From the NCBI RefSeq assembly GCF_030247185.1, contig NC_080570.1, positions 126,844,650-126,908,649 of the forward strand: a stretch of 64,000 bases of DNA, written 5' to 3'. Numbering within the stretch: the first letter of the stretch is position 1; each line of letters opens with the position of its first letter. The translations under genes were made by a program, and so were the position numbers. This document shows, piece after piece, positions 22,312 to 33,002 of the stretch. This DNA is from Malaya genurostris. Its lineage: Eukaryota > Arthropoda > Insecta > Diptera > Culicidae. Below the pieces are notes generated by a model. It was given only the letters and a program-made list of their open reading frames with translations, did not search any database and was not told the DNA's origin.

Positions 22312-24119
22312 ACAAGAAAAGGAAAAGATAATTCTATTACGGATAGTGTTCGAATGGAGACACGTGGTTATTTGATTTGTTTTCTATACTTGGAGTGGTA
22401 AATTTTGTACGTTATTTTTTTTATGAAGTTTTGATTGGAGAATCAAAAACAGTGAAATTTTTGGAATATTTATAATCCTGCTTATGAAAGTTGCTTCTGG
22501 TTTCAGATGCCGCAAATAAGGAAAGAAGTACCACCCTAAACTTGGCACCAACTCTGTCAAATCTGATGAATAATTTTACAGTAAAATGAAGCAACACTTT
22601 CATCTTGGTTCCTAGCGAGCAAATTACTTTATCGAACGGAACATCCGAACCCGGGCTCCGTACCCGAAGCCGCGGACTTGATTTGCTATAGGCATACCAT
22701 ATTTTCGGTGTCATCACAGGCACTGAGGCATGATGCTGGTAGCAGACGGAATAATGATGCCACCCAAGATCGTAGATGTGGTACGTAATAAAACAACAGA
22801 GTCTGGTATGGTTTTTTGCGCCCGCTGAACGAGCCCGGAACAATCAAACGAACCGCGGAACTCGTCGGAAGATTTTCGGTGTCATGTGGTGAATTTTTAA
22901 ACATCCGTTTCTCGGTACCCGCGGATTTTCCTAGACGCTTTTTGCGCCGCCTTTCCACCCTCACGGTCACGGTCGTTTCGGGTTGTCTGGTTGATGAAGA
23001 AATATGCAAATAGATGAATTATGAATGACAATATGATGGAGCTTTTCGTTTTTTTTTCTTTTTGCTTGTACAAAGCTGCGTTCCCACATCCAGCAGCTAG
23101 CAGTTGACGAGGCAAAAGGATTCCGACAACACGACGGGATCCATCCAACCAAAATTACATTTCGCCGCAAGCGGTTATTGTTCGGGCGACATCCATCCCG
23201 GTAATCAACCAGTGCTCTCGGCATCATTCGACCGCCTCGAGTGCACGAGGAAAGCTGAGATCCGCCCCGAAACGACGTCAGGAGCCAGTCAACGCGCTTC
23301 GAATGTACTACGTGTGTCTGTGTGTGAGAGATAGTGGGACAAGACGTACGTGGTTTCCAAAGTAATTTGATTTTGATTGGGTGAAAACTTAATGTGGACC
23401 TGCGGAGCCACAGTAGGAAAACTCGTCCTCACTCCACAGGCTGACTGGTATCAGTATTTTCGATGGAGCCACATGGTCGTTTGCTAAAATTTGTTCAACT
23501 TCAACCGGTCTCGAATGATGGAAACATTCCGTGTGCCATTGCATGACCATCAGCGTCCCATTTTAATATTTTAATCACCGAAGTAATTAGAAGGATGATG
23601 ACGCCGGGGGAGAATTACGTTTTCTCTCCGGACCAGCTCCGGTAGGAGGATGTTTACTCACGGTTCCTCCCTCTGCTGAAGGCATTTTCCGATGTTCGCT
23701 GGAGGAGAAATCAGCCAGCGGAAGATTAATACGCAGATTTTCAGAATCGCATCCATTCTCGTCCTTCTTTTGCTACTTCTTCTGCGCTTACTTTCCGACC
23801 GCAGTACCCCCAGACATCGGACGTGGCTGTTTGGAAACGTGCGAGTGCCGCAGGCGCATGTTTCTGTATTCTTGCCTGGCTTGCTGACGTCGACGGCGGC
23901 TAATTTTCAATGGGAATGATTGAAATTAATTTTTAATTTTCTCATTTTCCCACCGGCTAAGTAGGTTAGTCCGCCCCGAGGACGGGGGATGATGGGAGGA
24001 TGGTCGCCACTTTAAAGCTACCGGGCCCGACCGAAATCTGGGTGCTTCCCGTCAGAACCTTTCTCTTGGGAAAGGTATTGAAATTGTTGGAGAAACCCTG
24101 ACTTTTGATCTGCAGTGAA
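22312..24119. other. Anonymous DNA, GC-richer
   Basis: No transposon or recognised gene was found. A 75-codon plus frame at 23692-23919 has a leucine-rich stretch (ASILVLLLLLLLRLLS) that could mimic a signal peptide. It has no other support. The stretch may be single-copy host sequence. Confidence 0.35.
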
Positions 24120-24515
24120 GAAGAAGCCAGAAGCATTGCAAGAGCTACCAATGCATACCAACAAAAAAGACACTGTTTGGTGTGTGGATTATGGACCCGT
24201 GACGTGGGGGCTCAACAGGACGGTGCCACATCCCACACGGCACGCGAAACAATGATCAAATTGAGAGCCGCTTTCTCACGTTTTGGGCTCGTCAAATGGC
24301 CGTCTAAATCGTGTGATTTCACGCTTTTGGGCTATTCCTGTCTACAACGATAAACCAGCAACGATTGACGTACTGAAAGTCAATATTTAAGGATTTATTC
24401 GTGAAATGCCGGTCGATTTGTTGGAGAGATTGTGCCAAAATTAAACCTTGCGCACGAGCCATCTAAAGCGAAGCCGCGTCTAACATTTGCATGAAATCAT
24501 CTTCAAACATTAAAT
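24120..24515 (+). pseudogene. Tc1/mariner-superfamily transposase relic, DD41D-like
   Basis: Fragments in order are KPEALQELPMH, then VWCVDYGPV, the second aspartate motif QQDGATSHTARETM, KWPSKSCDFTLL at the third-aspartate position, and a C-terminus (NKPATIDVLKVNI, MPVDLLERLCQN, then LHEIIFK). In the family I know, the third motif is DLTPLD. Here it reads DFTLLG, so the aspartate is lost. The part between VWC and QQDGA is deleted. Stops and frameshifts are present throughout. The DD41D (rosa-like) assignment rests on motif spacing recalled for the family, so it is tentative. Confidence 0.6.
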
Positions 24516-24789
24516 TATATTGATCGATCTATCGATTCCATCAAAGATTTCATCAATTTTCTCAAATTCGAATCTCGTGAGTTAAAATCTTTGGCACTGT
24601 GGCTGAAGAAACCGGTGAAGCTATCATCACAGTGTACACACCAAACAAGGAGTCGTCCAAGTAAAAACCGCAACTGATGCACAATCCACTGTGATACAAT
24701 CTGTCGAACAATTGGATAAATTTTCGTAACTATGCGTTCACTTTTTAGGTTTTGTTTTAAATTGTCTAAAAGTTTAATTTTTGGTCAGA

Positions 24790-25445
24790 AAATTACGATT
24801 TTCGTCGTGGATTATCAAGACAAGAGTTCAATTCAATCAACTTAGTTCGACTTTTGGCAGTGTAGCACCATCCTATGCGACAGTGAAAAAAAACTGGTAT
24901 AACTGGTATTAAATCGTGGTCGTAGTTCGTAGTTCGTAGGTCGTCTAAAATCAGTTGTTTTCCAGGAAAACCTCGATGCTGTGATCGATCTGATAATGGA
25001 AGATCGCCATGTGACGTACCGCAAGTAACAATGGCAGCAGCCATGGGCATTAGTGTAAAAAGCTCATATGTTATTGCCAGAAGTTTTTCGTGAAATAAGG
25101 AAAATAAACGCAAACGCAAGATTCTAAATCATTCTTCATCACGATAATGCAAGCTCTCGCATATCGGCTCGAAACAACCGATTATTCGAGCACCCAAAAA
25201 GTCGAATTGATGGGCCACTCGCCGTATACTCCCGACTTGGCCCCTAACAACTTCTAACAACCTTTCCGTGAAGAATGAACTGCGTGGAGAGCTATTCAAT
25301 ACTCCTGAAGAAGCGTTTAAAGTCCATGTTTTTGGAGTACCTCAGGAAGAGTGGAAAAATGTAATAAAAATTGGTTCAAGCATATGCAAAAGTGCAAAAG
25401 ATCATGTAGGGGAATATTTTGAAAAAAAAAAAATTAAACCATTTC
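24790..25445 (+). pseudogene. Internally deleted mariner transposase (D,D34D type)
   Basis: The amino-terminal part is visible as RGLSRQEFNSINL, APSYATVKK, then DAVIDLIMEDRHVTYR and AAAMGIS. The sequence then jumps to LPEVFREIRK, near the middle of normal mariner proteins. Next come the second aspartate motif HHDNASS and the third, MGHSPYTPDLAPNNF, and a C-terminal tail (KNELRGELFNTPEEAFK, then GEYFEKK, ending near 25430). The segment with the first catalytic aspartate is deleted. Several frameshifts occur. It lies just downstream of the DD41D-like relic but belongs to a different family. Confidence 0.7.
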
Positions 25446-25574
25446 CGGTCAAATATAATACTGTCTTCATTTTTAGGCTTCGTATACCTAATGGTTCCAT
25501 CGCAAAATCGCACCCCCAAAAAGTGGTACTAGATATTTTTTTAGAAGTGAGAAGTGACAAAAATGCCTTGCTTT

Positions 25575-26227
25575 TTTATAAGTTATAAGCGTTACGAAGT
25601 TTTGTAGGTTATAGGTGTTATGAGATGTTACTTAAGTTACTTTTTGTTAGTTGTAGGCGTTATGAAGCGTTACTCCTTTGTAAGCCTTAAGGGTTACGAA
25701 ACGCTACATATGTTACGTTACATTATAGGTGTTACGAGATGTCACATACGTTACTTGCTTGTAAGTTGTAGGCGTTACGAAACATTACATGCGTTACAGT
25801 TTTGTAGGTGATAGTTGTTACGTAGTGTTACATTAGTTGTTTTTTTTTTGTTTTTTGTTGGCGTTACGAAGTGTTAGATGCGTTACTGTTTTGTAGGTTA
25901 TAGGTGTTACGAAATGATACGTACGTTACTTTACGTTATAGGTGTTACGAGGCGTTACATACGTTACTTTTTCGTAATATATAGGTTTTAAAAAGTGTCA
26001 CTTTCGTCATGTTTTTGTTTAATAAATGTGTTGTGAAGCGTTACATGGTTTATTTTTTTGTATGTTAAAGGTGTTATGAAGCGTTACATATGCAATGTTT
26101 TTGTAGGTTATAGGCATTACAAAGCGTTCCATGCATTACTTCTTCGTTACTTTTTCGTATGTAAAGGCGTTACATAGCGTTACATGCGATAGTTGTTGGT
26201 AGTTTATAGATATTACGAAGTGTTCGG
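25575..26227 (+). repeat. Degenerate minisatellite, 42-44 bp unit, block A
   Basis: Repeating units have the form ttataggtgttacgaagcg followed by ttacatgcgttactttttcg. Successive gttacg starts near 25774 and 25818 show a spacing of about 44 bp. Units are diverged. The same array continues in blocks at 26501, 27781 and 31295, with insertions between them. Confidence 0.8.
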
Positions 26228-26500
26228 ATAGTAAATTGCAAACGACCTTTGCCTTCATTTTCTGACATACCAGAGACTCGGTTGATTCGTATCGCTAGGA
26301 TACCTAAGTTCGACTTCTCTGGTAGAAAGTAAAAGTTTAGATACGAGAAGCCTTCTGCTTAAGTGACCCTTGTCACGTCTCATTTTTCCACACTTCACAT
26401 GCTTGCTCTTCGTTGAGTTCTATTGCTCTATAATTTCATATCCTTTCTCCTCTCATAATCTCTAGTTAGTTTGATATCGTTAAAAACCGAAAAAGTGAAA
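26228..26500. other. Insertion between minisatellite blocks A and B, unidentified
   Basis: This 270-bp stretch lacks the minisatellite unit. It includes accagagactcggttgattc and ctaggatacctaagttcg. I saw no clear terminal repeats. Confidence 0.35.
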
Positions 26501-26737
26501 AAGTACGAAGTGTTATATGCGTGACTATTTTATTTGTAATAGGTGCTACGAGGCGTTACATTCTTTACTTTTTCGTACTTTATAAGTATTACGAAGTGTT
26601 ACATACGTTTTTTTTGTCAACCAAAAGTGTTGTAAAGTGTTACATGCGTTACTTTTTGTATGTTATAGGTATTACGAGGAGTTACATGCGTTACTTTTTC
26701 GTAGTGTATAGTCGTTACCTAGCGTTACAAGCGTTTT
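26501..26737 (+). repeat. Minisatellite block B
   Basis: Units of gtgttacatgcgttac type with ggtattacgagg continue the array of block A. The block ends where the gcctttctc-family repeat begins. Confidence 0.75.
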
Positions 26738-27780
26738 TGTCTTTCTCATATACAAAGGTTACGCAATCACTGAAAACCGACTTTTGAACCAAGGCGTGGA
26801 GGGCTGATTGTCATATACCATTCGACTCAGTTCGTCGAGTACGCGAAATGCTTGTGTGTGTGTGCGTATGTGCGTATGTAACGTTTTTTCAAACTATTTT
26901 TTCTCGGAGACGGCTGAACCGATTTCAGCAAGCTTAGATTAAAATGGAAGGTTTTTCGATTTCATACACAATTCCTGAATATTATTTAGATCCGATTTCT
27001 AGTTCCGGAATTATGGGGTGAATTGTGCAAAAAATTAAAATATTAACTATTCTCAGAGAAAGCGTGAACGATTTTTACGAGCTGAGTGGTTTTCTGGTTC
27101 TTTGCAAAACTTCTGAATTTAATTTGGATTCAACTTCCGGTTTCGGAATTATAGAATGAAGAGTGTAAAAATTCCAATTTCAAATTACTTTCTTATTTTT
27201 CTCAGAGATGGCGACACCGATTTCTAGAACCATATATTAAAATGTATCGGTTTTATACAAAACATTACATTTAATGTGGACCCGACTTCCGGCACCGGAA
27301 TTATATGGTAAAATGTGTTACAAAATTTACACCATCACTTATATGGGCGTAACAAAAAAAGTAAAAAAAAAGTCATCAAAACTACTCTCTTCAATAGTTA
27401 TTATCAGTAGACGGTAAAAAAACTGATTCCAGCTATTCTGGTTCCCGGTTTCCGATTCCGGAGGCACCAGAAATAGTGGTCATATTTTCCTAAAGTGATA
27501 TACACAGAAAGAAAAGATGAAACTTACACGACATGTAAACCAATAGTACTATTAAACAGACGTCAGTTGAAACGAAAATCTGATTTAAAACCATGATTGA
27601 TGTAAAATTACATTGAAATGCATTTACTTTTTCATTGAACAAGACTGTTTGTTTACAAATCGCTTAGTTTTGTAGTGTAACTTTCCATTCAATTATCTGC
27701 TCCGAATATGTGCATGAAAATAAATGTAAATTCACAAAATATTTTTATCTGTGTAACTCACTTTTCTCAGCGATGGTTCA
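26738..27780 (+). repeat. Dispersed mosquito-type repeat, second copy
   Basis: The head is ctttctcatatacaaaggtt acting on gcaatcactg, then ccattcgactcagttcgtcg and a (TG)n tract. About 150-bp internal units follow, each starting tctc..gagacggctgaaccgat (near 26902, 27052, 27201 and, after a MITE, 27766). Each unit contains a gacttccgg-like phrase and ggaattat. No coding region was found. Confidence 0.65.
27503..27753. mobile_element. TA-flanked MITE inside the dispersed repeat
   Basis: The left end is cacagaaagaaaag. The reverse complement of the right end is cacagataaaaat. TA lies outside on both sides (27501-27502 and 27754-27755). The 251-bp interior is AT-rich with palindromic-looking gtaaattac phrases. 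There is no transposase. Confidence 0.5.
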
Positions 27781-27880
27781 ATGGTTTGTTTTAGGCGTTA
27801 CAAAATATTACATACGTTTTTTTTTGTAAATTACGAAACGTTACATGCATTACTTTTTCGTAAGTTATAGGTGTTGTCCC
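27781..27880 (+). repeat. Minisatellite block C
   Basis: Units ggcgttacaaaatattacat and tacgaaacgttacatgcatt belong to the array. The CR1-like element begins just after this block. Confidence 0.7.
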
Positions 27881-27908
27881 GGGTTGATGGTTCAATGCAT
27901 AGGGCACT

Positions 27909-29937
27909 ATTTGTTTATTTGTTTATTTGTTTATTTGTTAAAATAATTCATCTGACAAATAATAGTCTAAATGAAAGGAAAAAGGTACAAACGGTCAATT
28001 TATAAAAAAGAAACACTTGATAACTTTTGTGCAAACTTATGCGATGGTTCCCCAAATTCGAACAGATGCTCAACTTTGGAAAATGCACGTATACATTCTG
28101 TCATTGGTTCATGTAGTCCGAAAGTAGTACGATGAAATCTTGGTTGAAGTAGACTCGTCGAGCGTAGAGATCGCTGAGAAGCACGGAAGTCAAGGAGAGA
28201 TAATAATTTTGGTGAATCAATATCGCCATTGATCACTTTAGCCACAAGTAACGCTTGCTGTATTTTTCTACGTCGCTCTAGTGTTTCCAGTCCAATCAGG
28301 CGACAACGGTCAGGATACGGTGGGAGATCCAGTGGGTTCCGCCAGGGAAGGTCCCGCAAAGCAAATCGAATAAATCTTTTTTGTACACGTTCTATCCGTA
28401 AATTCCAAACCAGTTGGTAAGGACTCCAAATTAAACACGCATTTTCAACTAGTGGACGCACCAATGAGCAATACAACGCTTTCAAACAATACGGATCCTT
28501 GAAGTCCCGACTAATTTTTGCAATAAATCCGAGTTGCCGTGTTGCTTTGGAAATTAAAGTTGATCGGTGTAGATTAAAGGTGAGTTTAGCATCCAACAAA
28601 ACTCCGAGATCATTGACAAATTCGACTCTATCAAGCGTTTGTCCATCAATTTGATAGTCAAATACTATTGGATTTATTTTGCGATGAAAAGTTATAACTT
28701 GACATTTCACGGTACTGATTATTAAAAAGTTTCGTCGACACCAGTCTACGAAAATATCTAGGAGCTCCTGAAGATGGACACAATCTTCAACAGCACGGAC
28801 TGCCAGGTACAGCTTTAAGTCATCAGCGTAAACCAATCTGCATCCGACGCCAAGTAGTAAAGCAGCATCGTTGAAGAACAGCACAAACAGTAGTGGACCA
28901 AGGTTACTGCCCTGAGGAACACCCGATTTATTCGTGAACGGAGAAGAAGTACAAGAGCCAAGCTGCACACGTAGTACTCTGTCGCATAGATAAGAGCTCA
29001 ACCATTTTACAAACGTTCTCGAAGCGCCTAATCGAGACAATTTTGCTATTAGTATTCCATGATCTATTCGATCAAATGCAGCTTTTAGATCGGTGTAGAT
29101 GGCATCAACTTGTGACTTTTCTTCGATCCGCGTAATACATGTCGATGTAAAATCCAGTAGGTTCGTATTCACTGATCGTCCAGGCATAAAACCATGCTGG
29201 TCGGTGGATATGTATGTCTTCGTTTGAGATAATATTGAAGCGCTAACTACTAGCTCAAATAGTTTCGACGCTGCTGGCAAACTAGTTATACCACGATAGC
29301 TTCGAACATTCAGGCGATCACCACTTTTAAAAACTGGAAACATAAAAGACTGTTTCCAGATTGTCGGGAATATACCATGCTCAAACGACTTATTAAAAAT
29401 TGCACATAAAGGATCGGTCAGGACGTGGGCGCAACGGCTAAAAACTACTGCTGGAATACCGTCAGGTCCCACAGAGTATGACTTTTTTAGCTTTTTTGCG
29501 GCGGTAACGATCATATCAGGAGTAATTGTAAATGTACTTATATCCACTAAACTGTCAGGAACATCCAGCGCGGCGGTCTCTGCCTGGCTGGCAGATGCGG
29601 TGCTATCAGCAAAGACAGAAGCGAAAAATCTCGCGAACAATTCACAAGAATCTGATGTACCCGTTGATTCTACCCCATCAAGACGAACGTTTGGAGGGAT
29701 TGATGAACATTTTCGTTTCGAATTGACGAAGCTCCAAAACTTTTTAGGATTCCGCCGTAGATCAAACTGGATGCGCATTACATAGGTTTTATATAAACCA
29801 GCATTCAATAACCTATATTCATCACTGGATTTCTTGAAGTTTTGCTTAGTTACAGAAGAACGCCATCGACGGTGTTTTCGCTGCCAATGATTGCGCTCTC
29901 GTTTCAATGCACGGAGACGAGAATTCTTACAAACCAG
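27909..29937 (-). mobile_element. 5'-truncated CR1-like non-LTR retrotransposon
   Basis: The element reads on the minus strand. Its 3' end is a short tandem tail of an 8-bp unit (tttgttta on plus, 27909-27940), as in CR1-type elements, rather than poly(A). The 5' end at about 29937 lies inside the linker before the reverse transcriptase, so the endonuclease and ORF1 are absent. It is inserted within or next to the minisatellite. Confidence 0.7.
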
Positions 29938-30003
29938 TTGTCGTATGGTCGAACCCCGACCTGTAAGGATTCTTAGTGTTAACGGGATCGTAGCACCAAC
30001 CAT
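28000..30003 (-). CDS. Reverse transcriptase of a CR1-like retrotransposon, 667 codons, open throughout
   Basis: The protein would copy retrotransposon RNA at the chromosomal target. In order it shows a linker (LKRERNHWQRKHRRW, residues about 33-47), NPKKFWSFVNSKRK, reverse transcriptase motifs SVGPDGIPAVV (about 175-185), YRGITSL, DQHGFMPGRS, and IYTDLKAAFDRIDH with a catalytic aspartate. GVPQGSNLGPLLF and LVYADDLKLYL follow, the latter with the catalytic aspartate pair. Then come the thumb (VNDLGVLLDAKL) and the C-terminal IERVQKRFIRFALRDLPW. About the first 22 residues come from the SINE-like sequence upstream, so the start codon is accidental. There are no internal stops. Clade (CR1 versus Jockey-like) is a judgement from motifs and the tail. 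Confidence 0.8.
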   Translation of the reverse strand: MVGATIPLTLRILTGRGSTIRQLVCKNSRLRALKRERNHWQRKHRRWRSSVTKQNFKKSSDEYRLLNAGLYKTYVMRIQFDLRRNPKKFWSFVNSKRKCSSIPPNVRLDGVESTGTSDSCELFARFFASVFADSTASASQAETAALDVPDSLVDISTFTITPDMIVTAAKKLKKSYSVGPDGIPAVVFSRCAHVLTDPLCAIFNKSFEHGIFPTIWKQSFMFPVFKSGDRLNVRSYRGITSLPAASKLFELVVSASILSQTKTYISTDQHGFMPGRSVNTNLLDFTSTCITRIEEKSQVDAIYTDLKAAFDRIDHGILIAKLSRLGASRTFVKWLSSYLCDRVLRVQLGSCTSSPFTNKSGVPQGSNLGPLLFVLFFNDAALLLGVGCRLVYADDLKLYLAVRAVEDCVHLQELLDIFVDWCRRNFLIISTVKCQVITFHRKINPIVFDYQIDGQTLDRVEFVNDLGVLLDAKLTFNLHRSTLISKATRQLGFIAKISRDFKDPYCLKALYCSLVRPLVENACLIWSPYQLVWNLRIERVQKRFIRFALRDLPWRNPLDLPPYPDRCRLIGLETLERRRKIQQALLVAKVINGDIDSPKLLSLLDFRASQRSLRSTSLLQPRFHRTTFGLHEPMTECIRAFSKVEHLFEFGEPSHKFAQKLSSVSFL

Positions 30004-30083
30004 GCAATGGTTCTATTCAATCTGAATCGGCTGCAAAGTCTGTTGAAATAGAAGGTCAAATTCAACTAGAGGAATGTAACATT
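29938..30083 (-). mobile_element. SINE-like tRNA-related repeat, copy 1
   Basis: On the minus strand it has tggttggtgctacgatcc followed about 48 bases later by ggggttcgacc, a box-A/box-B-like pair. It is about 80% identical by eye to 30294-30447 in opposite orientation. Homology ends at caactgg, where the CR1-like element begins. Confidence 0.45.
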
Positions 30084-30293
30084 AGAGCTTTGTTTTTTTT
30101 TAGATGTTACATATTTTTCTTGTTTTAAGTTATAAACGTTACGAAATTACTACTAATTTGGTATCTACTTTTTCCATTCTGGTGTCTAACTTTTTCCCTG
30201 TTAGAATATTTTCTCTAGTTCTTTCACGAAACGAATGGAAGAAAATCTAAGATTGTTGTAAATATCACGTTTATTACAAAGCAAAGTCTTGGC

Positions 30294-30447
30294 GTTACAT
30301 TCCCTTTGGTGGAATTTGGCCTTTCTGTTTCAACAGACTTCGCAGCCGATTCTTAGTGTACAGAATCATAGCATGGCTAGTACTATGGATCCTACTGACA
30401 CTAAGAATCCTTCCAGGTCGGGGCTCGAACATACGACAACTGGCACG
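30294..30447 (+). mobile_element. SINE-like tRNA-related repeat, copy 2
   Basis: This is an inverted partner of 29938-30083. It shares ttcaacagactt, gcagccgattc, gacactaagaatccttcc, aggtcggggctcgaac and atacgacaactgg. The box-B-like core is slightly decayed (ggctcgaac). Confidence 0.45.
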
Positions 30448-31294
30448 TTTATAACGTATAGTGTAATTAGCGTAAAAACAGGTCCAAACACGAAACATCA
30501 AAATCAATCGAATCTGTAAATAGACCCTGTTGGACGTTTGATAACTTCAGTTTATGATAATCCATGACACATCGAATGCGCAGACTGCCATCTACGCCAA
30601 GACAGTGGAACTACATGCGGGCATTATTCAACTGGCGCTTCAGTCAATGGCGAGTAAGAGGTTCTGTTCCGCAAGTCTAAACGCAGAAAAACAACAACCA
30701 GTTCTTCTCTGAGCATATCTCTTGTTGGGCGTTCGCAGTGTGAGTTTCGCTTCAAACAAGTGCGATTGCGTTATCCAGCTGCTGGTCGTTTGCATTGGAG
30801 GAACAGAAAACGCAAAGTGGACAACGATGGGGAACATTACCCAAAATCAGCCGTTCTAATGACTCTAAATTATATCTAAAGAACAATTAAGACTAGTTTC
30901 TTTGAAAATTAGTTGTGCAATTTTGTCAGTACGAAATTCATACCAAACGAGCGCAACTAAAGCTAGCATTTGGCTGCTTCGAGTTAGAGAAAAATGTTCC
31001 GAACAGTATTTAATATCGTGCAGAATTACACAATTTGGCCCTTCTGAAAGCCAGCAATGAATCCCGTACAGTATTTTGATAGTTTATTTCACTCAAATAT
31101 CGACATGTAATAAATTATAAAATATGAGAGCGAATGTACGACTTGTGTTACAATTATATTTATGTAATGATTTCTTCTAGGTCAACCTTACAAATGACTT
31201 TGACTGGCTCCCTCCTTTCTGGAATACAAACGTAATCATCCGTAACAGAATAATTCTTTCCAGGACCCCAAAAGTTACTTAAAAAACCCTATGT
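30448..31294. other. Anonymous DNA with one segment shared with the window start
   Basis: No gene was found. About 30718-30795 is the reverse complement (close to 88% by eye) of 1149-1225, including gcaaacgaccagcagc. The rest is AT-rich and unassigned. Confidence 0.35.
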
Positions 31295-31727
31295 CTATGG
31301 CTTTGTCTCTCACGTTACTTACTCTAAGTTTTTCTTGTAAGTCACAGAAGTTACGAAGCGTTACTTTCTCGTAACTAAAGGCGTTACGAAGCGTTACATG
31401 CTTTACTTTTCTGTAAGTGATATGTGTTATGAAGCGTTACATGCGTTACTTTTTTATATAGGTTATAGGCATTACCCATAGTTAAATGTGCTACTTTTTT
31501 GTAAAATTTATGTAATAGAAAGCGTTGCACATGTTACTATTTTGTAAGTTATAAGTGTAACAAAGCGTTCGTAAATAAACACGTTGCGAAGCGCAACATA
31601 CGTTACGTTACATTATAGATGTTACAAGGTGTTACATACGTTACTTTCTTGTTAGTTATAGGTGAAACGAAGCGTTACATGCGTTACTTTTTTTTTAGAT
31701 TTACGTGTTACGAGGAGTTATTTTTTT
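31295..31727 (+). repeat. Minisatellite block E
   Basis: Units such as gttacgaagcgttacatgc and gttactttttt belong to the same array as block A. A short remnant (gtagttgttacgaacgtg) continues at about 33311-33330, after the inserted repeat. Confidence 0.75.
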
Positions 31728-31880
31728 GCCTTTCTCTATAGAAAGGTATTAGAATTGCTGGAAAAACTGACTTTCGAACGGAGCATCGTAGACCCATAGT
31801 GTTATATACCATTCGACTCAGTTCGACGAGATCGGAAAATGTCTGTGTGTGTGTGTGTATGTGCACTTTTCGAAGATATT

Positions 31881-32543
31881 TGAACGCGCTCAATTTTCTC
31901 AGAGATGGCTGAACCGATTTCAACAAACTTGGGCTCGTTCGAAAGCTACTGTCGGGCCATTGATCAAGTTCGATGATCAAATGTGACTTTTGGTTCCGGA
32001 GATATGATTGTATAAGTGACGTAACCGACAAAAAGCGTTGTATTTGAACGCGCTCAATTTTCTCAGAGATGACTGAACTGATTTTAACAAACTTGGGCTC
32101 GTTTGAAAGCTACTGTCGGGCCATTGATCAAGTTCGAAGATCAAATGGCTGTGACTTTTGGTTCCGGAGCTGTGATTGTATAAGTGACGTAACAGACAAA
32201 AAGCGTTGTATTTGAACGCGCTCAATTTTCTCAGAGATGACTGAACTGATTTTAACAAACTTGGGCTCGTTTGAAGGCTACTGTCGGGCCATTGATCAAG
32301 TTCGAAGATCAAATGGCTGTGAGTTTTGGTTCCGGAGCTGTGATTGTATAAGTGACGTAACAGACAAAAAGCGTTGTATTTGAACGCGCTCAATTTTCTC
32401 AGAGATGGCTGAACCGATTTTAACAAACTTGGGCTCGTTTGAAAGCTACTGTCGGGCCATTGATCAGGTTCGAAGATCAAATGGTTGTGACTTTTGGTTC
32501 TAGATATATGATTGTATAAGTAACGTAACCGACAAAATACGTT
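31881..32543 (+). repeat. Four tandem units of 164-168 bp inside the dispersed repeat
   Basis: Units start tgaacgcgctcaattttctc at 31881, 32045, 32213 and 32381. Each contains gggctcgttygaaagctact, then tgatcaagttcgaagatca and ttttggttccgga. The period of 168 is a multiple of three, so a 199-codon minus frame (31977-32576) stays open with a 56-residue repeat. I do not regard it as a gene. Confidence 0.9.
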
Positions 32544-32770
32544 GATTTTTACCGCTCTTATATATAAGGGTGCCAAAATTTTGGGATCACCTCTATTTTC
32601 GTTAAGTTCTAGTGCTCAAAAGTTTAAGCACCTTGAAAAAAGCCTTCATGCAAAATTTGACCTAAATCAGACATGCTTAAGGGGTGCTGCTCGGTGGTAA
32701 AGGTTTGACAATTTTCGATCTTGAAAAAGTACCATAGGGAGAAGTACATGAAATTTCCAAAATCGAAAAT

Positions 32771-33002
32771 TTTTTTTGATGCCGAAACTCTTAAAACTGC
32801 ATGAAACATCGAAATTTAGTGTCATCTAAAAAAAAAAATTTTTTAAAAATCAACTTTCTGGGCCTTTTTATAGTTTTTCTAATTTGGGAAATTTTTATAT
32901 ATTTTCTAAGTCCCAAAAAGTCGATTTTTTCAAAAAAATTTTTTCAAGATGACACTAAATCTCGACATTTCATGCAATTCTAAGCCTTTTGGCATCAAAA
33001 AC
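32771..33002. repeat. Imperfect palindrome (foldback element)
   Basis: Arms at about 32771-32868 and 32908-33002 pair. Left phrases tttttgatgccgaaac, gcatgaaacatcgaaattta and gtgtcatct reappear as reverse complement on the right. The loop is about 40 bp and AT-rich. It probably belongs to a MITE starting near 32567 (gggtgccaaaattttgggat). Confidence 0.65.

Noticed and set aside
20597..22315. 572-codon minus frame with a SYFLFPI cycle
   Set aside because: An artefact of the (GGAAATA)n satellite; the frame contains no non-repetitive protein sequence beyond a short tail.
23692..23919. Secreted or membrane protein exon with a leucine-rich signal
   Set aside because: Only the hydrophobic stretch suggests it; there is no domain, no clear splice context and no homologue I recognise.
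25575..26737. CRISPR-like array
   Set aside because: The repeat units are contiguous and degenerate without unique spacers, and the sequence is eukaryotic.
28000..30003. Host gene or endogenous virus polymerase
   Set aside because: The motif order, the YADD box, the C-terminal RFALRDLPW region and the 8-bp tandem 3' tail fit a CR1-like non-LTR element; no viral gene lies beside it.
31977..32576. 199-codon repeat protein on the minus strand
   Set aside because: The frame follows the 168-bp tandem unit of a dispersed repeat and has no recognisable domain.
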